From assembly GCA_963575745.1 (NCBI GenBank), contig CAUYUJ010002693.1, forward strand, positions 1 through 64,000: a DNA stretch of 64,000 nucleotides, in the 5' to 3' direction. The position numbers and the translations under genes are program-made. This document shows, one piece after another, positions 44,954 to 55,450 of this stretch. This stretch comes from Prorocentrum cordatum. Its lineage: Eukaryota; Sar; Dinophyceae; Prorocentrales; Prorocentraceae. Below the pieces are notes generated by a model. The model was not told where the DNA came from. It was given only the letters and a program-made list of their open reading frames with translations, and did no database searches. The first letter of the stretch is position 1, and every line of letters starts with the position of its first letter.

Positions 44954-46363
44954 ATGGCGCGGTGGGACCTCATCGCGTACCTAGTGAGGTATGCGGGCCC
45001 ATCGCTGGAGGCCAACCTCAAGACGGAGGCCGACACACTGCTGCCGTACCTGGCCCTGGGGCTCCTGCGCGGACAGGAGTACGGCCCCTGGTACAACCCG
45101 CTGGTCGCCACCGAGGAGCGCGTGGGAACCCCCGTGGTGCTGGACGTCGGGGCATACGACGGCGACTTCGCCTCCGAGGTGCTGCGCACGATGGCCCGGG
45201 TGCACGACCCACCACGCAGCGGCCGGCGGCTGAAGCAGGAGGTCCGCCTGGTGTCCGTCGAGCCCCACCCGGCGGCGTTCCAGGAGCTCCGGGAGAGGGC
45301 CCAGGCGAGCGGCTGGGGCGACTCTGCCTTCTGCGCCCTGAACGTGGCGCTGTCCTCGGAGGCGCCCGGCCGCCGCCAGAGGCTCGTCGCCCCGCGTGGC
45401 CACCACGGCTCCCGGCAGGCGGCGCACCTCGCGAGGGCGGGGGAGGCCGCGGCGCCAGGCGAGGAGGAGGTGGAGGTGGAGGTGCTCACCGCGGACGGGC
45501 TGTTCGCGGAGGGGCGGTGCGGCCTGCGGCCCTCGCAGCCCGTGTTTCTGCTGAAGGTGGACTGCGAGGGCCACGACGGGCGCGTGCTGCGCGGCGCCGG
45601 CCGGCTGCTCGCTGAGGGCACGGTCAAGTACGTGCTGTTCGAGCACATGGGAGGGTACGACTCGGAGGGCGTGGAGCCCATCCTGGACTTGTTGTGGGGG
45701 CACGGCTACGGGTGTTTCTTCGTGCTGGACCGCCTCCTGGTGCCCGTGAGCGGGGGTTGGTTTCACCACGCCTGGCGCGACAGGACACGGGGCGGCCTGG
45801 TGTTCAACGTGGACGTGCTGTGCGCGCGCCCGCGCGACCGGGACCTGCGGGCTCTGGTGGAGGGCTACGTTACGCACGGGCACGCGGCCCGTGCGAGGGA
45901 CGTCGTGCTGCGGGCGGTGGAGGACTGGAAGGAGGCGCAGCAGCCGGAGCCGCGCGCGGGCGGCGTCCGCGGGCTGCACGCGCTGGATTCGAAGATGCGG
46001 CTGGGCAGCAACGACCCTGCCGCCGGGGCCCTCTTCGCGGGCGACTTGCTGCGGCACGGCTACGGCGCCAGCCCCTCCCGCGTCGACCTGAGGCGCGCTC
46101 TCGGGTGGTTCCGCCGCGCCGCGGGCGCCACGGGCGACACCGCGTTGGGGAGGAGCTGGGCCGTGGAGGCGGCGGCCGTCGAGGTGGGCACGTGCTTTCA
46201 CTTCGGCGACTGCGGGGCCCCGCGGGACCTCGACCTGGCCGCGGCGTGGTACTCCAAGGCCGCCAGCATCTGGTGGCCTTCGGCCCATCACTCGAATAAG
46301 ACAAGTCTGCGTCGTAAGCACAACCTTTCGGAGACCCAGGCGGATTTCTTGGATCTGCGCTAG
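44954..46363 (+). CDS. FkbM-type methyltransferase with Sel1-like C terminus
   Basis: Predicted SAM-dependent O-methyltransferase of the FkbM (Methyltransf_21) family; substrate unknown. The 469-residue frame has no intron. Residues 61-70 are VVLDVGAYDG, the SAM-binding motif I. SVEPHP follows near residue 101 as the acidic end of the next strand. LLKVDCEGHDGRVLRGAG near residue 200 is the family's hallmark motif (LLK-D-EGHE in most members), followed by YVLFEHMG. From about residue 340 the protein has two Sel1/TPR-like helical repeats (ALGWFRRAAGATGDTALG; DLDLAAAWYSKAASI). A second in-frame ATG lies at 44,939. GC content is much higher than in the neighbours. There is no signal peptide. The relict leader just upstream suggests retroposition. 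The methyltransferase assignment is firm; the role is not known. Confidence 0.85.
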   Translation: MARWDLIAYLVRYAGPSLEANLKTEADTLLPYLALGLLRGQEYGPWYNPLVATEERVGTPVVLDVGAYDGDFASEVLRTMARVHDPPRSGRRLKQEVRLVSVEPHPAAFQELRERAQASGWGDSAFCALNVALSSEAPGRRQRLVAPRGHHGSRQAAHLARAGEAAAPGEEEVEVEVLTADGLFAEGRCGLRPSQPVFLLKVDCEGHDGRVLRGAGRLLAEGTVKYVLFEHMGGYDSEGVEPILDLLWGHGYGCFFVLDRLLVPVSGGWFHHAWRDRTRGGLVFNVDVLCARPRDRDLRALVEGYVTHGHAARARDVVLRAVEDWKEAQQPEPRAGGVRGLHALDSKMRLGSNDPAAGALFAGDLLRHGYGASPSRVDLRRALGWFRRAAGATGDTALGRSWAVEAAAVEVGTCFHFGDCGAPRDLDLAAAWYSKAASIWWPSAHHSNKTSLRRKHNLSETQADFLDLR

Positions 46364-46500
46364 AGGGAGGCGCCTCCAGCGGCGCTCATGGCGCGCTCCG
46401 CGCGGCAGAGGTCGGGTCCAGCGAGGATTCAAGACATCCACGCGGACCTCTGAAAGTTTATGTTTATGCCTTTTACTGTTCCTCTAACCTGGCCAGCGTT
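46364..46500 (+). other. 3' flank of the methyltransferase gene
   Basis: GC-rich, then changes abruptly to the TCTTGGG repeat DNA. No poly(A) remnant is visible after the stop codon. Confidence 0.35.
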
Positions 46501-46990
46501 CTTGGGTTGCAGGTCAGAAGCCTCCGGTATGCCTGTGGGGAATATTTTGAGATGTCTCTCGGAAGCCTCCCGGCGGCTGCCTTGGGGTGTGGTTTGAGCC
46601 TTTGGTGGGTTTTCTAGAGCTTCGTCTCTGGGGTCATCTTGGGGCGGGGGGCTCGAGGTGTCGGTTCTTTCTCCCTCTCTGGGGCCTCTCTTGGGCTCCT
46701 CTTGGGCCGTCTTGGGAGTCTCTTGAGCCGCCGTAGGCCCTCTTGGGCCGTCTGGGGCCGCTTTCGGTGGCCTCTTGGACCTTAGTGGAACGATCTTGGG
46801 GGCCTGTTGAGCCGCCTTTGAGCGTCGAAAGCCCGAAGAGGCGTTCTTGGGCTGTCTTGGGGTCATCTAGGGTGTCTTGGAAAACTCTTGGGCCGTCTCG
46901 AGCCCCTTGTGTACCCTCTTTGGGGCTTCTTGGAGCCCGCTTGGCCCGTTTCGGAGCCCGCTGGCTTTGGAAAAGTCACGCGGGGACACC
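46500..46990. repeat. TCTTGGGCCGTCTTGGG repeat
   Basis: Degenerate repeat of an 11-17-base phrase built on GCCGTCTTGGG, the reverse complement of the CCAAGACGGC repeats elsewhere in the window. It resumes at 48.1-48.67 kb. Confidence 0.8.
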
Positions 46991-47284
46991 TGACAACACG
47001 CAGAACGTCCTGGAGAATCGGGCAGTTGAGCGTCCGCGCCCCAAAATCTTCAATCTTCAGGACTGAAAGCGCAGTGCTGAAGGGGCCTGAGGACACTTCA
47101 ACTCGTGCCTCGAGTCGAGGGAAGAAACACTCTGACCATGACCACCATGTCGCGGGAGCTTTCGACGCCAATCCATGGTCCATGCCGGCCGTCGCCGACT
47201 CGCGGGGATGATCCACGAGTCGACGGTGACCAAGATGGACGGTGACCAAGATCTACACTGACGTTTCCGCACTCAGTATTGGTC

Positions 47285-47515
47285 ATGGGTTTCTTCCCCT
47301 CCTTCGCGGCACGGTGGCGGATACAGGGCTTGTTGCTGCAGGAGCTAGCGAGGCTGGAGCGCAACGCGACCACGGCCGCGGCGGACCGCCCTGCCAGCGG
47401 TGCCGCCACGGCGGCGCACACTGCGCCGCCGGCCACCGCCGCCGCCGCGCCCGCTGCGCGTGCCGCGGCGACCTTCGCCGGCAGCGGAGAAGAGCTGCGC
47501 CGTCGGGGACGCCGA
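47285..47515 (+). CDS. Possible exon, low confidence
   Basis: A short frame from ATG (47,285) reads GFFPSFAARWRIQGLLLQEL then Ala/Thr/Pro-rich sequence and LRRRGRRNG, ending at a possible GT donor (CGGGGTCAGTC near 47,519). The N-terminal part is protein-like, the rest low complexity. There is no motif and no neighbouring exon that I can connect, so it may be a chance frame in GC-rich DNA. Confidence 0.15.
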
Positions 47516-47519
47516 AACG

Positions 47520-48100
47520 GGGTCAGTCAACCCACTTCGATCCGCTCTGGCTTGAAGCTGCCGCTGGCAACTGTTTGCCTCCCCTTCCCGCTTTCACGCT
47601 CGCACCGCGCTGCCCGCAGGTCGCCCACGCCGAACGCGCCACATCCCATTTCGCCAGCCGTTGGGCCCAGAGTGTCATGACCAACCGCCGCACGCACACA
47701 TTTCCAGAGCAGCCCTGTGGCGCGGGGCAGCCGCGCGCCCGATGCGCCGCGTGCTGACGGGGAGGGGATGTGCCAGGAGGACAGGTTGAGGTCAGGGGAG
47801 GGGGGAGAGGCCTGCGCCGCCACCCTCTGCACGCCCCTCTCCAGAGGAATGCCGTGACGCGGATGAGCCCCCTCCGACGGCGCCCCGCGCCGCTGGAAGG
47901 GTTTTTTCCAGATCTTGGCGGTTCCCTGTCTCGGCTGGCTCCCCCCCCTGGTTTTGTTCTGGGGTGGCGTTTCCCCCCGTCCCCTTTTCACAGGATCAGA
48001 CCCCCTCGCTTGGCTACGCAATCCTTAAAGCTTCGCGTGGGTCCACTCACCCATTCAGGAACGATGCCCAGGGGAGCTGCCCTTATTCGGGGAACGTGGT
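47520..48100. other. Spacer without recognised gene
   Basis: GC-rich mixed sequence with open frames on both strands, none with recognisable motifs. Confidence 0.35.
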
Positions 48101-48670
48101 GTATTTTGGATACCTCGGGGAGCTTCAGTGAACTGAGGATACTTGGATACCTCTCGGAGTCGCTTGGGATGTCTCTAAGGGCGTCTTGTGAGCCTCGATG
48201 GGCCTCCTGGTCTGGGGCCTCTTGGGGCTCTCTTGGGAGCCTTGGGAGGCCGTTTCTGGATCATCTTGGAGGACATCGATCAAACACGGGGGACTCCTCA
48301 ATTAGCGTTGCCCCTCTGGAGCCTCCAAAATCGCCTGTTGAGGCTCTCTTGGTGCGCTCTTGGGCGCTCGTGGGCCCGTCTTGGATCCCTCTTGGGCCCC
48401 GCTTTGGTCTCTCGTGGACCCTTTCGGAGCTATCTTCAGGCCTCGGAGGCAACTGGAAGCGAACGGGCGACAAGACGCACGCACTTGATTAGTCATAGGT
48501 GTTGGAATGATTTTGGCCTTCTGGGGGCGTCTTGCGGAGCCCCCGAGGGCGCTAGGACCCGTCTTGGAGCGGTCTTGGGATCTCTTGGAGTATTTTAGAA
48601 GTCATCTTGAGCGACCTCGCGCTACCTCGAGCCGTCTTGGAGGCCATCGTGGTCTAGGGACCCTCTTGCA
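48100..48670. repeat. TCTTGGG repeat, left flank of the retrotransposon
   Basis: Continuation of the GTCTTGG(A/G)-type repeat (GGAGCGGTCTTGGGATCTC, TCTTGGAGG and similar). The repeat is interrupted by the LTR element and its style resumes at 63,546 (CCATCTCGGACTATCTTGGACG), consistent with insertion into it. Confidence 0.75.
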
Positions 48671-48941
48671 TTCTACAGTGAGCTGAGGACACAGGTGAGT
48701 GGAAGCGAACGTGGGCCCGCGGCCGCTTGGCTCAAAGCGGCTGGCCGCCCAAATCTGGCTACACCTCAGTGCGAGGTGTACCATTCGCCATCGAGACCGA
48801 AAACATCCTTCGCTTGAGATGGCCCGTCGCTCCCGCGACGGCCTACTACTGGGACTATCGCTACGACGATACAACAGAGCTGGAGCTGGGTTCCGCCTAA
48901 GGCGAAGCTGCTGGTTGGGCCCCCCAGCCCCTTTCAAACTT
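48671..48941 (+). repeat. 5' LTR
   Basis: Begins (T)TCTACAGTGAGCTG and ends CTTTCAAACT(T). Contains a short inverted stretch around ACACCTCAGTGCGAGGTGT (48,760-48,780), conserved in the other LTR, which could form a hairpin. The termini are not the usual TG...CA; they were set by the match to the 3' LTR and by the TTGCA target duplication. Confidence 0.85.
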
Positions 48942-48953
48942 GGTAGCGGAGCT
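48941..48953 (+). promoter_or_regulatory. tRNA primer-binding site
   Basis: TGGTAGCGGAGCT directly follows (or overlaps by one base) the 5' LTR. TGGTAGCG is identical to the start of the yeast Ty1 primer-binding site, which pairs with the 3' end of initiator tRNA-Met (the CCA end gives the TGG). The dinoflagellate initiator tRNA itself was not compared. Confidence 0.65.
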
Positions 48954-49359
48954 GGCCGGTGGTGGTCAGCTCTTTGCTCTACTCCTCACCATCCACGGCA
49001 CTATCTGGCGGACTACTGACGTGGTGGAACATCAGGGTGCAGTGGGTTTGCGCGGAGGAATGTATAGAACTACGCAACATAGCAAGGACATTTGCAGTGA
49101 TACCTCTGCCTACGCAGAGGCCTCTTGCTCGCGTCCTGCATGCCTGCGCTACTACACTCCTGAAGTCCACCCACCTACTCCAATTGGAAACTTCTTCGAA
49201 GACATGATGCGTGTAAACATGCGATACGACATTGTGCCGCCTCCACCCCCACGCAGGCTTACGACCGCACGCCGCACACCCCAACCAACCACATCCGACT
49301 ACGACCTACGAGGCCACTGGATTGGTATAGCTATATTTGGGCTCACATGGGTTGCTATC

Positions 49360-50345
49360 GGGTGTGCGGTGGTACATATGCGTGGCGGAAACGACGCAAG
49401 AACGACCAGCCCCCAATCGGGCCCGTCCGGTCAAGTACCTTTCCGCGAATTCGCTCGCGAGGTGCATGCCGGGATCAACGTGACCACAGGCAACGTGGCG
49501 CCCTTCCCAACGAGCTCAGCCTTGCAGCGTGGCTTGGGGGGCCTCACACGGACCATAGCCATGGGAGTTCCCCCGGCAGTTATCAATTTCGGCGTTAACA
49601 TAGGTGGCCGATGGCGCCACCTACATCATGTTCCTGTTGAGTACAAGGTTCGAGAACTTAGACGAGGAACGCCAACTCAGCTTTGGCACAGCTCTCACTG
49701 ACTTCCGAGTCCATGCGGGAGAACGAACCGACCAGACTCTGGCACGCTTCGAGATAGCCCGTTATGAAGCTGAAACGGCAGGCTTTAACACCCCCAACTC
49801 AAAATTCTAGCAGTCATTTTCTTCGGAGCCCTTGGAGTGGGGGCGGCGCGTGCACAGCAACTCCTGCAACAGTGAAACCACCGCGTGCCGAGGGGCCAGC
49901 AACAATTTGATTCTTTACTTGAACGCATGAGGTCATATGCTCACACTGCCCGGCAATATTGGTGGCATCTTCAGTCGCGGTCACCGAGCCGAGACCTTCC
50001 ACGTTGAGGCGAACGCAGCGCAACCTGCTAATAACGTCTGGAATGACGATCCGCAACCAACAGAGACCACCGCACGACTGACTCAGAATGGTGGTTCGGC
50101 CTCGGCGTCGCAAGACTCCTGGGCCACGTTTCGGAGGCCGCCCGATGTGGCGGCCCCGGCGCAAGCCACAACCCGAATGGGCTCAGCGGGGCAAACTGAT
50201 GAGTCCGACTTCGACTCTGGGACCGACGCCGACGCGTCTTCGGGCGACGAGGCCACCGTCCTGGACTACTCCGACATGCCCACGTACCTCGCGGAAGAAC
50301 AACAGGCGCAATGGTTACTCCTAGGACACCAGAAACATTAACGCA
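49360..50345 (+). pseudogene. gag, main part, frame-disrupted
   Basis: Gag is the structural protein that packages element RNA. The recognisable core is at 49.6-49.8 kb (GATYIMFLLSTRFENLDEER, FRVHAGERTDQTLARFEIAR), which ends at a stop and continues in another frame from about 49,805 (GALGVGAARAQQLLQQ, SLLERMRSYAHTARQYW). An acidic section with DESDFDSGTDADASSGDEAT and LDYSDMPTYLAEEQQAQWLL follows to 50,341 in a third frame. The 253-codon open frame beginning in the LTR at 48,940 covers the N-terminal side but switches meaning near 49.6 kb. At least two frame breaks and a stop show that it is non-functional. Confidence 0.75.
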
Positions 50346-50359
50346 TTTGGAGGCGATTT

Positions 50360-50803
50360 ATGAAGAAGCAAGTTCGCAAGGCACGGCGCACTATCCGACG
50401 GACACTCAGAGCGAAGGGCAAGGGCCGAGGCAAGGGTAAAGGTGAACGCCGGCGACTGCATGGCAGAGGCATGCTAGCATTTCTAGCGCCCCTTCACTGG
50501 ACCACAATATGGAGAGATGTTCTGGGGTGCCGGCAGGAACCGTAGGCATACATCAGGAAACGGTGAGGGACGTCGGGGCACTCCGAAGGGTGTGCGAACG
50601 GTCGAACTATGGAGTGCGACATCTGCCATAGCACTCAACATGTCCGCCGTGAATGCCCTCGGGGCGATGGGAGAGGCAGAGGTCCGTCGATGCATCTGGC
50701 TCAAACTGATTCGGAGATACAGTATGTTGGCTGGGGTCACTTTTGGCCGACCCTGCCGGCAGCTCAATTGCAGTCGTTTACTTCATGGCTGCCAGGTGTT
50801 TGA
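50360..50803 (+). pseudogene. gag basic region and CCHC zinc knuckle
   Basis: Lys/Arg/Gly-rich sequence (RKARRTIRRTLRAKGKGRGK) at 50.36-50.45 kb is followed, after a frame change, by CDICHSTQHVRREC at 50,615-50,656. That is a perfect retroviral-type CX2CX4HX4C knuckle, the RNA-binding part of gag, and GDGRGRGPS follows. Together these are the nucleocapsid end of gag. They are in different frames, so the copy is broken. Confidence 0.85.
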
Positions 50804-53270
50804 GTGCCAGCATGTCCCTCGAGAATTATACCAGCGAGCTGTCCGAGGAGATATTCACTGGCCACAATGAGATCGATCTGACAGACAGGCTGGGCATGCC
50901 CATCGCGGGGCAACCTGCCGATCCTGAGTTTGTCTGGAGTTTCCAAATGCCCGCCGAAGGAGATGACGAAATGGCGGCGCCACCCGTGGATTCAGAAGCC
51001 ACTGCCCCTGCAACAGAGGAGGAAGTACAGTGGATGCTTTATCCTCGGGTTATTGGTAATCCGACAAACATGAAATTGAGTGATGATGACCCTTTGCGGG
51101 GGAAGCCGCGAGATGCGGGCGATCTGTCTGAGCGCGCCCAGTGCGAGCTCGGCCACGGCGAAGGACTTCAGTACTTGCTTCGGGCCGCTCCATGAGCCGC
51201 CTGGAGCGATCGGCAAGCCGCGGGGCCTGGAGACGCAAGTATCGCGCCGACGACGATGACGAAGAATGGGGAGATGACGCGCGTCTGGGACATCGCGGTC
51301 GGGCCCGCAGTGGCTCGCCCGACCGCGCGCGCGCGCTCCAGCGGCGCTGGCTCCAGCGGCCTTCAGCCCCCTCATCCTCTTGATGCGAGGAAGCCAAGGC
51401 CCCCCCCCCAAAAAAAAAAGAAAAGAAAGGGCAGTGGACCTCTGGCGCCCCTCCGAGGAGGGGGCGCTTTCGGGGGCACCCGCGTCGAAGGGGGGGACCT
51501 CGCGAATAATATCCAGAAGACGAAACACACTGCCTTGTTGACCGCTCGGCTGCTGGATTGCCTCGTTAGTACATAGACACAGATACGATGCGACACTGGT
51601 TGAACAAGGGTTGGACTGAGCACCAGACTCGCCGCTGGTATTCTCTTCGCAAGGTTGATGGAAATGAAGAAGGCAGAGTCATTCACGCAAGCAGGTAAGG
51701 GGCTGTCAAATCGCAAGAAGCCCGTGCAAAGCGCGTCTCCAAGAGGGCCATCATCGAGGAACGGGAATTTTACAGAGGAGTTGTTTGCGCATGCTTCGAG
51801 CATGCCGACCACAGGCTCGGCTGCCCCATGAGACGTCCATCAGGGAGCCCCAACTTCCGCAAGACACCGCGGGTCCGGTCTCACGGCGATGGCTGGGGTC
51901 ACTGCGCCGATCCGAATACAACGCCATACGACGAGCAGTTGACGGAAGGTGACTACGAACAAGCTACTACAGCCCAAGAAATATCCCAACCTATGAAGAG
52001 ATGGAACAACCTTTCACCTGTTCATTTTTCCAGATGTTCAACCGCGATTGGAACGCAGGGGAACCTGATTTGCCCAAACCAGAAGAAGACGACCAGCAAG
52101 AAGATGCCGAAGCTGAAGACATGGCCGAAGCGGTAGACCCCGCGGCAGCAGCTCCTGCAGGGCACGGCTCGGATCACTCTGATTCCCTCTCCACTGTCAC
52201 GGGCGTCATTTTTGAAACGGACACCCCCATTGACCCCGTGGACATCGTCACGGAAGACATGGATCTTTCCCCAGGAAGAGAAGTCGCTCACCGCGCTGGA
52301 TCTGTAGGTTGGGCAAGGATTACGATTGACAAAAGATTTAGCGCTACACTAAATCTAACCGGTCCATGAGGGGCAAGGTTACTATCGGGAATATGGCACT
52401 CAGAAAGCCTGATGGAGAGGACCTCGACCCTGACAGAGGTCCCATGCGATATGAGCCATGGGCACCTGCAGGGGCAACGCCAAAGGCACCTCTCCCTAAG
52501 ACAAGGACCAGGTCAAAGACAGATAAGCTTGTTATTGTGCCTGAATATTTGTTCAATCCTTCCCAGGTCAACTGGCCCTGACCACCTCTGGCCACCGCCT
52601 CAACAGAAGAAGAGGAAAAGCCCGGGTGACCCCAATCCTGGAGATAGCAAGCAACGGCGACCTGCGGGGCAACCTGCTGATCGACGTCGATCCAGGGGGC
52701 CAGCTGCGGACGCCGCGGCAGCTGCATTGAAAGGCGCCAGCGCTCCTACTCCAGAGGACCCTGTACCACGACGCGGCCCTGCACCTGGCCGGACACACAG
52801 GACTGGCCGGGCGCCGGCACTGGAGGGATCATCGAGGGATGTTTCTTCATCGAATCGCGGTACCGAGCAGAGATTGCTGGCAACTACATCAAAGGCATCA
52901 GGGGCAGCTCCCAAAGACAAAAAGTACGAGTACTGCAACATCAATGAGAAGCAACGTCCGGATTTCGACATCCGTACCCCTCCAAGGACCCCATCGGTCG
53001 CCCAGAGGATCCGCAGGCTCCGCCTCGTCATCGGCAGGTGCCCGCGCACCTGCAGCATCGGCAGCAGCCAAGTCTGCAGGGCGGACTGATGAGCAAGACC
53101 AGAGGTCCACTGGGCATCCTGCTCTTACTCTTGAGATGCCTGTTCAATGCCGACAGCACTGGGAATGTATACGCACCGCCAGGCGCATGAAGACCGACCC
53201 AGCATATCACCCCCGTATTGATGACGGGTCTGATCGATACATCGCGGTGAAGTGCGACATCAAGGGTACT
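50743..53270 (+). pseudogene. Linker section of the element, unknown function
   Basis: Fragmentary frames encode acidic and Pro/Arg/Ala-rich sequence: DNDEIDLTDR-like and EEEVQWMLYPRVIG at 50.8-51.1 kb, EAEDMAEAVDPAAAAPAGHG at 52.1 kb, ADAAAAALKGASAPTPEDP at 52.7 kb. An A-run and C-run at 51.40-51.43 kb marks one break. The AGxPA pentapeptide occurs at 50.91, 52.46 and 52.66 kb. Around 53.1-53.3 kb a more folded-looking piece appears (IAVKCDIKGTAVIADQDA), which may start the next domain. No function is assigned. Confidence 0.5.
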
Positions 53271-54222
53271 GCCGTCATTGCTGACCAGGACGCTCGCACG
53301 CGTATGGTTGTACGCAACATCCTGCGCAGACGCTCGGCTCTCACGTATCTGTACGAGGAGCTACTTGACGGGGATCCTTAAGGCAGACAGAGTTGATGGT
53401 CCAGATTTGGCCTCTGAGGAGCAGCGCTGCTGCTCAGAGTTGCTTACTACTGCTACTCGTCACAGACCATTTCAAAACGACTACCTCTCTGATAGGTTTC
53501 TGAGAGCAATACCGTCTTTCGACGAATTCGATGGACGGGTGGAGCTCCCGGAGCTGCTTAACAAGTGACCACCTGAAGGGGTGTGACCGTCACCACCCCG
53601 AACACCTGGAGACTGTCCGTCCTTGTCTCAGCAACCGCCATTGGTCATGTCAAGCATTAGCTGTGCTGAGCTTGATCGGCATGGTCGACAACGCTGGAAT
53701 GCATGAACACAGGCTCCCGATCAAGAAGTGCAGGTTCGCTACCGAGACTCGCGATACATACTTCATGCGCCCAAGTAATGGACGCAGCAGTCCTGGGATA
53801 CAATGCCCTGAGTCACTATGTATATGGATAGCGGCTTTGACCATTCCAGGTACACCTTGTTATTTCGTCCATGGTACCCAATGGGAAAATATCCAGAATA
53901 TACTTCGCACAGGACTGCCATGCCGTGCCGACGACACCATCAAGAGACAAGGCACACAGTTTGTTCATGTTTGCCCATATTTACCCCTGGTGACAACAGA
54001 ATCCAGTCCGGCCTGCGCGTCGACTCCGAAGTATTAATTATGGTTAGTCTGAAAACTTGTTATACTATTGCTATTTGGCGCTCTGCAAAGGATATTATGT
54101 CGGCAGGCCGGAACGACAGAATTCCCCCGACTCACATCGTCCAGCTCATAGGCATTCTGCATAACGATAAGTGCAGGTGTGACCGTGTGGGACATGTATG
54201 GATCAATCCCTTGTACCTGTGA
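53270..54222 (+). pseudogene. KptA/Tpt1-like RNA 2'-phosphotransferase domain, frame-disrupted
   Basis: KptA/Tpt1 enzymes transfer a 2'-phosphate from RNA to NAD; the fold belongs to the ADP-ribosyltransferase superfamily. Family landmarks appear in order across broken frames: DGRVELPELL (winged-helix lobe type D-GWV-V--LL, 53.53 kb), KKCRFATETRDTYFMRPSNG (aligns with KQRF...IRA-QGHS, 53.72-53.79 kb), CYFVHGTQWENIQNILRTGL (aligns with HGT---W--I---GL, 53.86 kb), GTQFVHVCP (R--VH, 53.95 kb), SEVLIMVSLKTC and SAGRNDRIPPTHI (V-I-VD...S-N-V-L-----IPP, 54.03-54.14 kb). The usual LRH motif and the exact IRAxQGHS residues are not preserved, so an active enzyme is unlikely. The domain lies between gag and protease. 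Confidence 0.55.
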
Positions 54223-54240
54223 GACAACGCGCAGACATAA

Positions 54241-55450
54241 ATGGACATTGATCTTACCTTCGACGAGTTGTACGAATTTCAAAATGATGCACCATCGTTG
54301 AAGGCTTGGGCTATTCCAAAAGACCCCTACAATGTGAAGTGCCCCGAACCGACGCCTATCCAGGAGGCCGAGATTTCTGCGATATTTTCGATGCAAGAAG
54401 GGTATCAAGCGGGGACACCTGCAGGGGGATCCGACGGATCATGCATTCAGGCCCAGGGTGCGGACGCAACTGGTATGACATCGAGTGGGACTACTCCCAG
54501 CGACACGCTGTGCGCCAACGATCCGCGGCGCGCCCAGATGCAGCAGCTGCCAACACCTTGCATCTATGAGTCGGGCCACAACTCCCTTTGGGACTCCACA
54601 GAGTGCTGGGGGCACCGGCAGCCTACAGGCGAGGCTCCAGAGCATTCGGGTGGAGCCGCACTTCTACCAGGCTTTGCAGGCGACATCGCCTTTCGCATCG
54701 CCGCGCCCACACGCGGGGCAACCTGCTTTCCCTGACCGCATCGCTGCGCAGAGGACCGAGAGTTTGGCAGGTCAGCAAGGGTGGATGCACCGGCAAATGC
54801 GCGAAGCCGCAGAGAGCATGCACAGGGGCGGCATCGACCTCCCCATCGCTAGCTGGACGCCGCCTTGGGAGTATGTCCCGGACCCGCACGGATACGTGCC
54901 AGCACTTTTTCAGTCATCCGACATGCGATCCGACAGCTGCAGAGCGCCCCGCAGCACCACTGGTGGACTTCCCATTATATCCTGACTGCCATGCCCAGGT
55001 GACGGGCAACCCTCGCGTGGGAACGCAGCCGGAGAACCCGTATCTATGGGCGACAGCCGACGACTTCTATCAGTCTCAGTTGACACGCGGCTCTGGTTGC
55101 ACCTCAGATGTGCTGGGCCAGATTCCTCACTGTGGATATCTGGCTACCCCTATGGACTCATATTGGACTCAACAGGCCCCCGGCCTGGTAGTGCCATCAT
55201 CCATGGGGGAATTGCCCCCGGAGATTCTGGTTTCCACGCGACGCAGCAGGCCAACCTCTCAATGCGGTTGGCCCGCCAGCGTTGCAATCAGTGCGATATC
55301 CGAGTGCGACATGCTAAGCACTGTGTTGATGGTAAACACAGATGGCCAGATAGGCATGCGCGCTGACGGGGATACGTTCATGAACCCTCCCGCTCGCATC
55401 AGCACCGCGCCCTCGCATTCATGGCGAGTATCCGACAGCGTGGGTTTTTG
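54241..55450 (+). pseudogene. Element section of unknown function before protease
   Basis: Frames change several times. Recognisable protein-like pieces are DIDLTFDELYEFQNDAPSLK and IQEAEISAIFSMQEGYQAGT (54.24-54.42 kb), HAGQPAFPDRIAAQ and GGIDLPIASWTPPWEYVPDP (54.7-54.9 kb), and NPYLWATADDFYQSQLTRGS (55.04 kb). An AGxPA pentapeptide sits at 54.42 and 54.71 kb. No domain is recognised. It probably belongs to the same polyprotein as its neighbours. Confidence 0.45.

Noticed and set aside
48715-48740. Spliced-leader-like CTTGGCTCAA in the 5' LTR
   Set aside because: Only about ten bases match, and the other LTR reads CTTCGCTCAA, so it is a chance resemblance.
48940-49701. A complete gag protein in the 253-codon frame starting in the LTR
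   Set aside because: The recognisable gag core at 49.6-49.8 kb is in another frame, so this frame is only partly meaningful.
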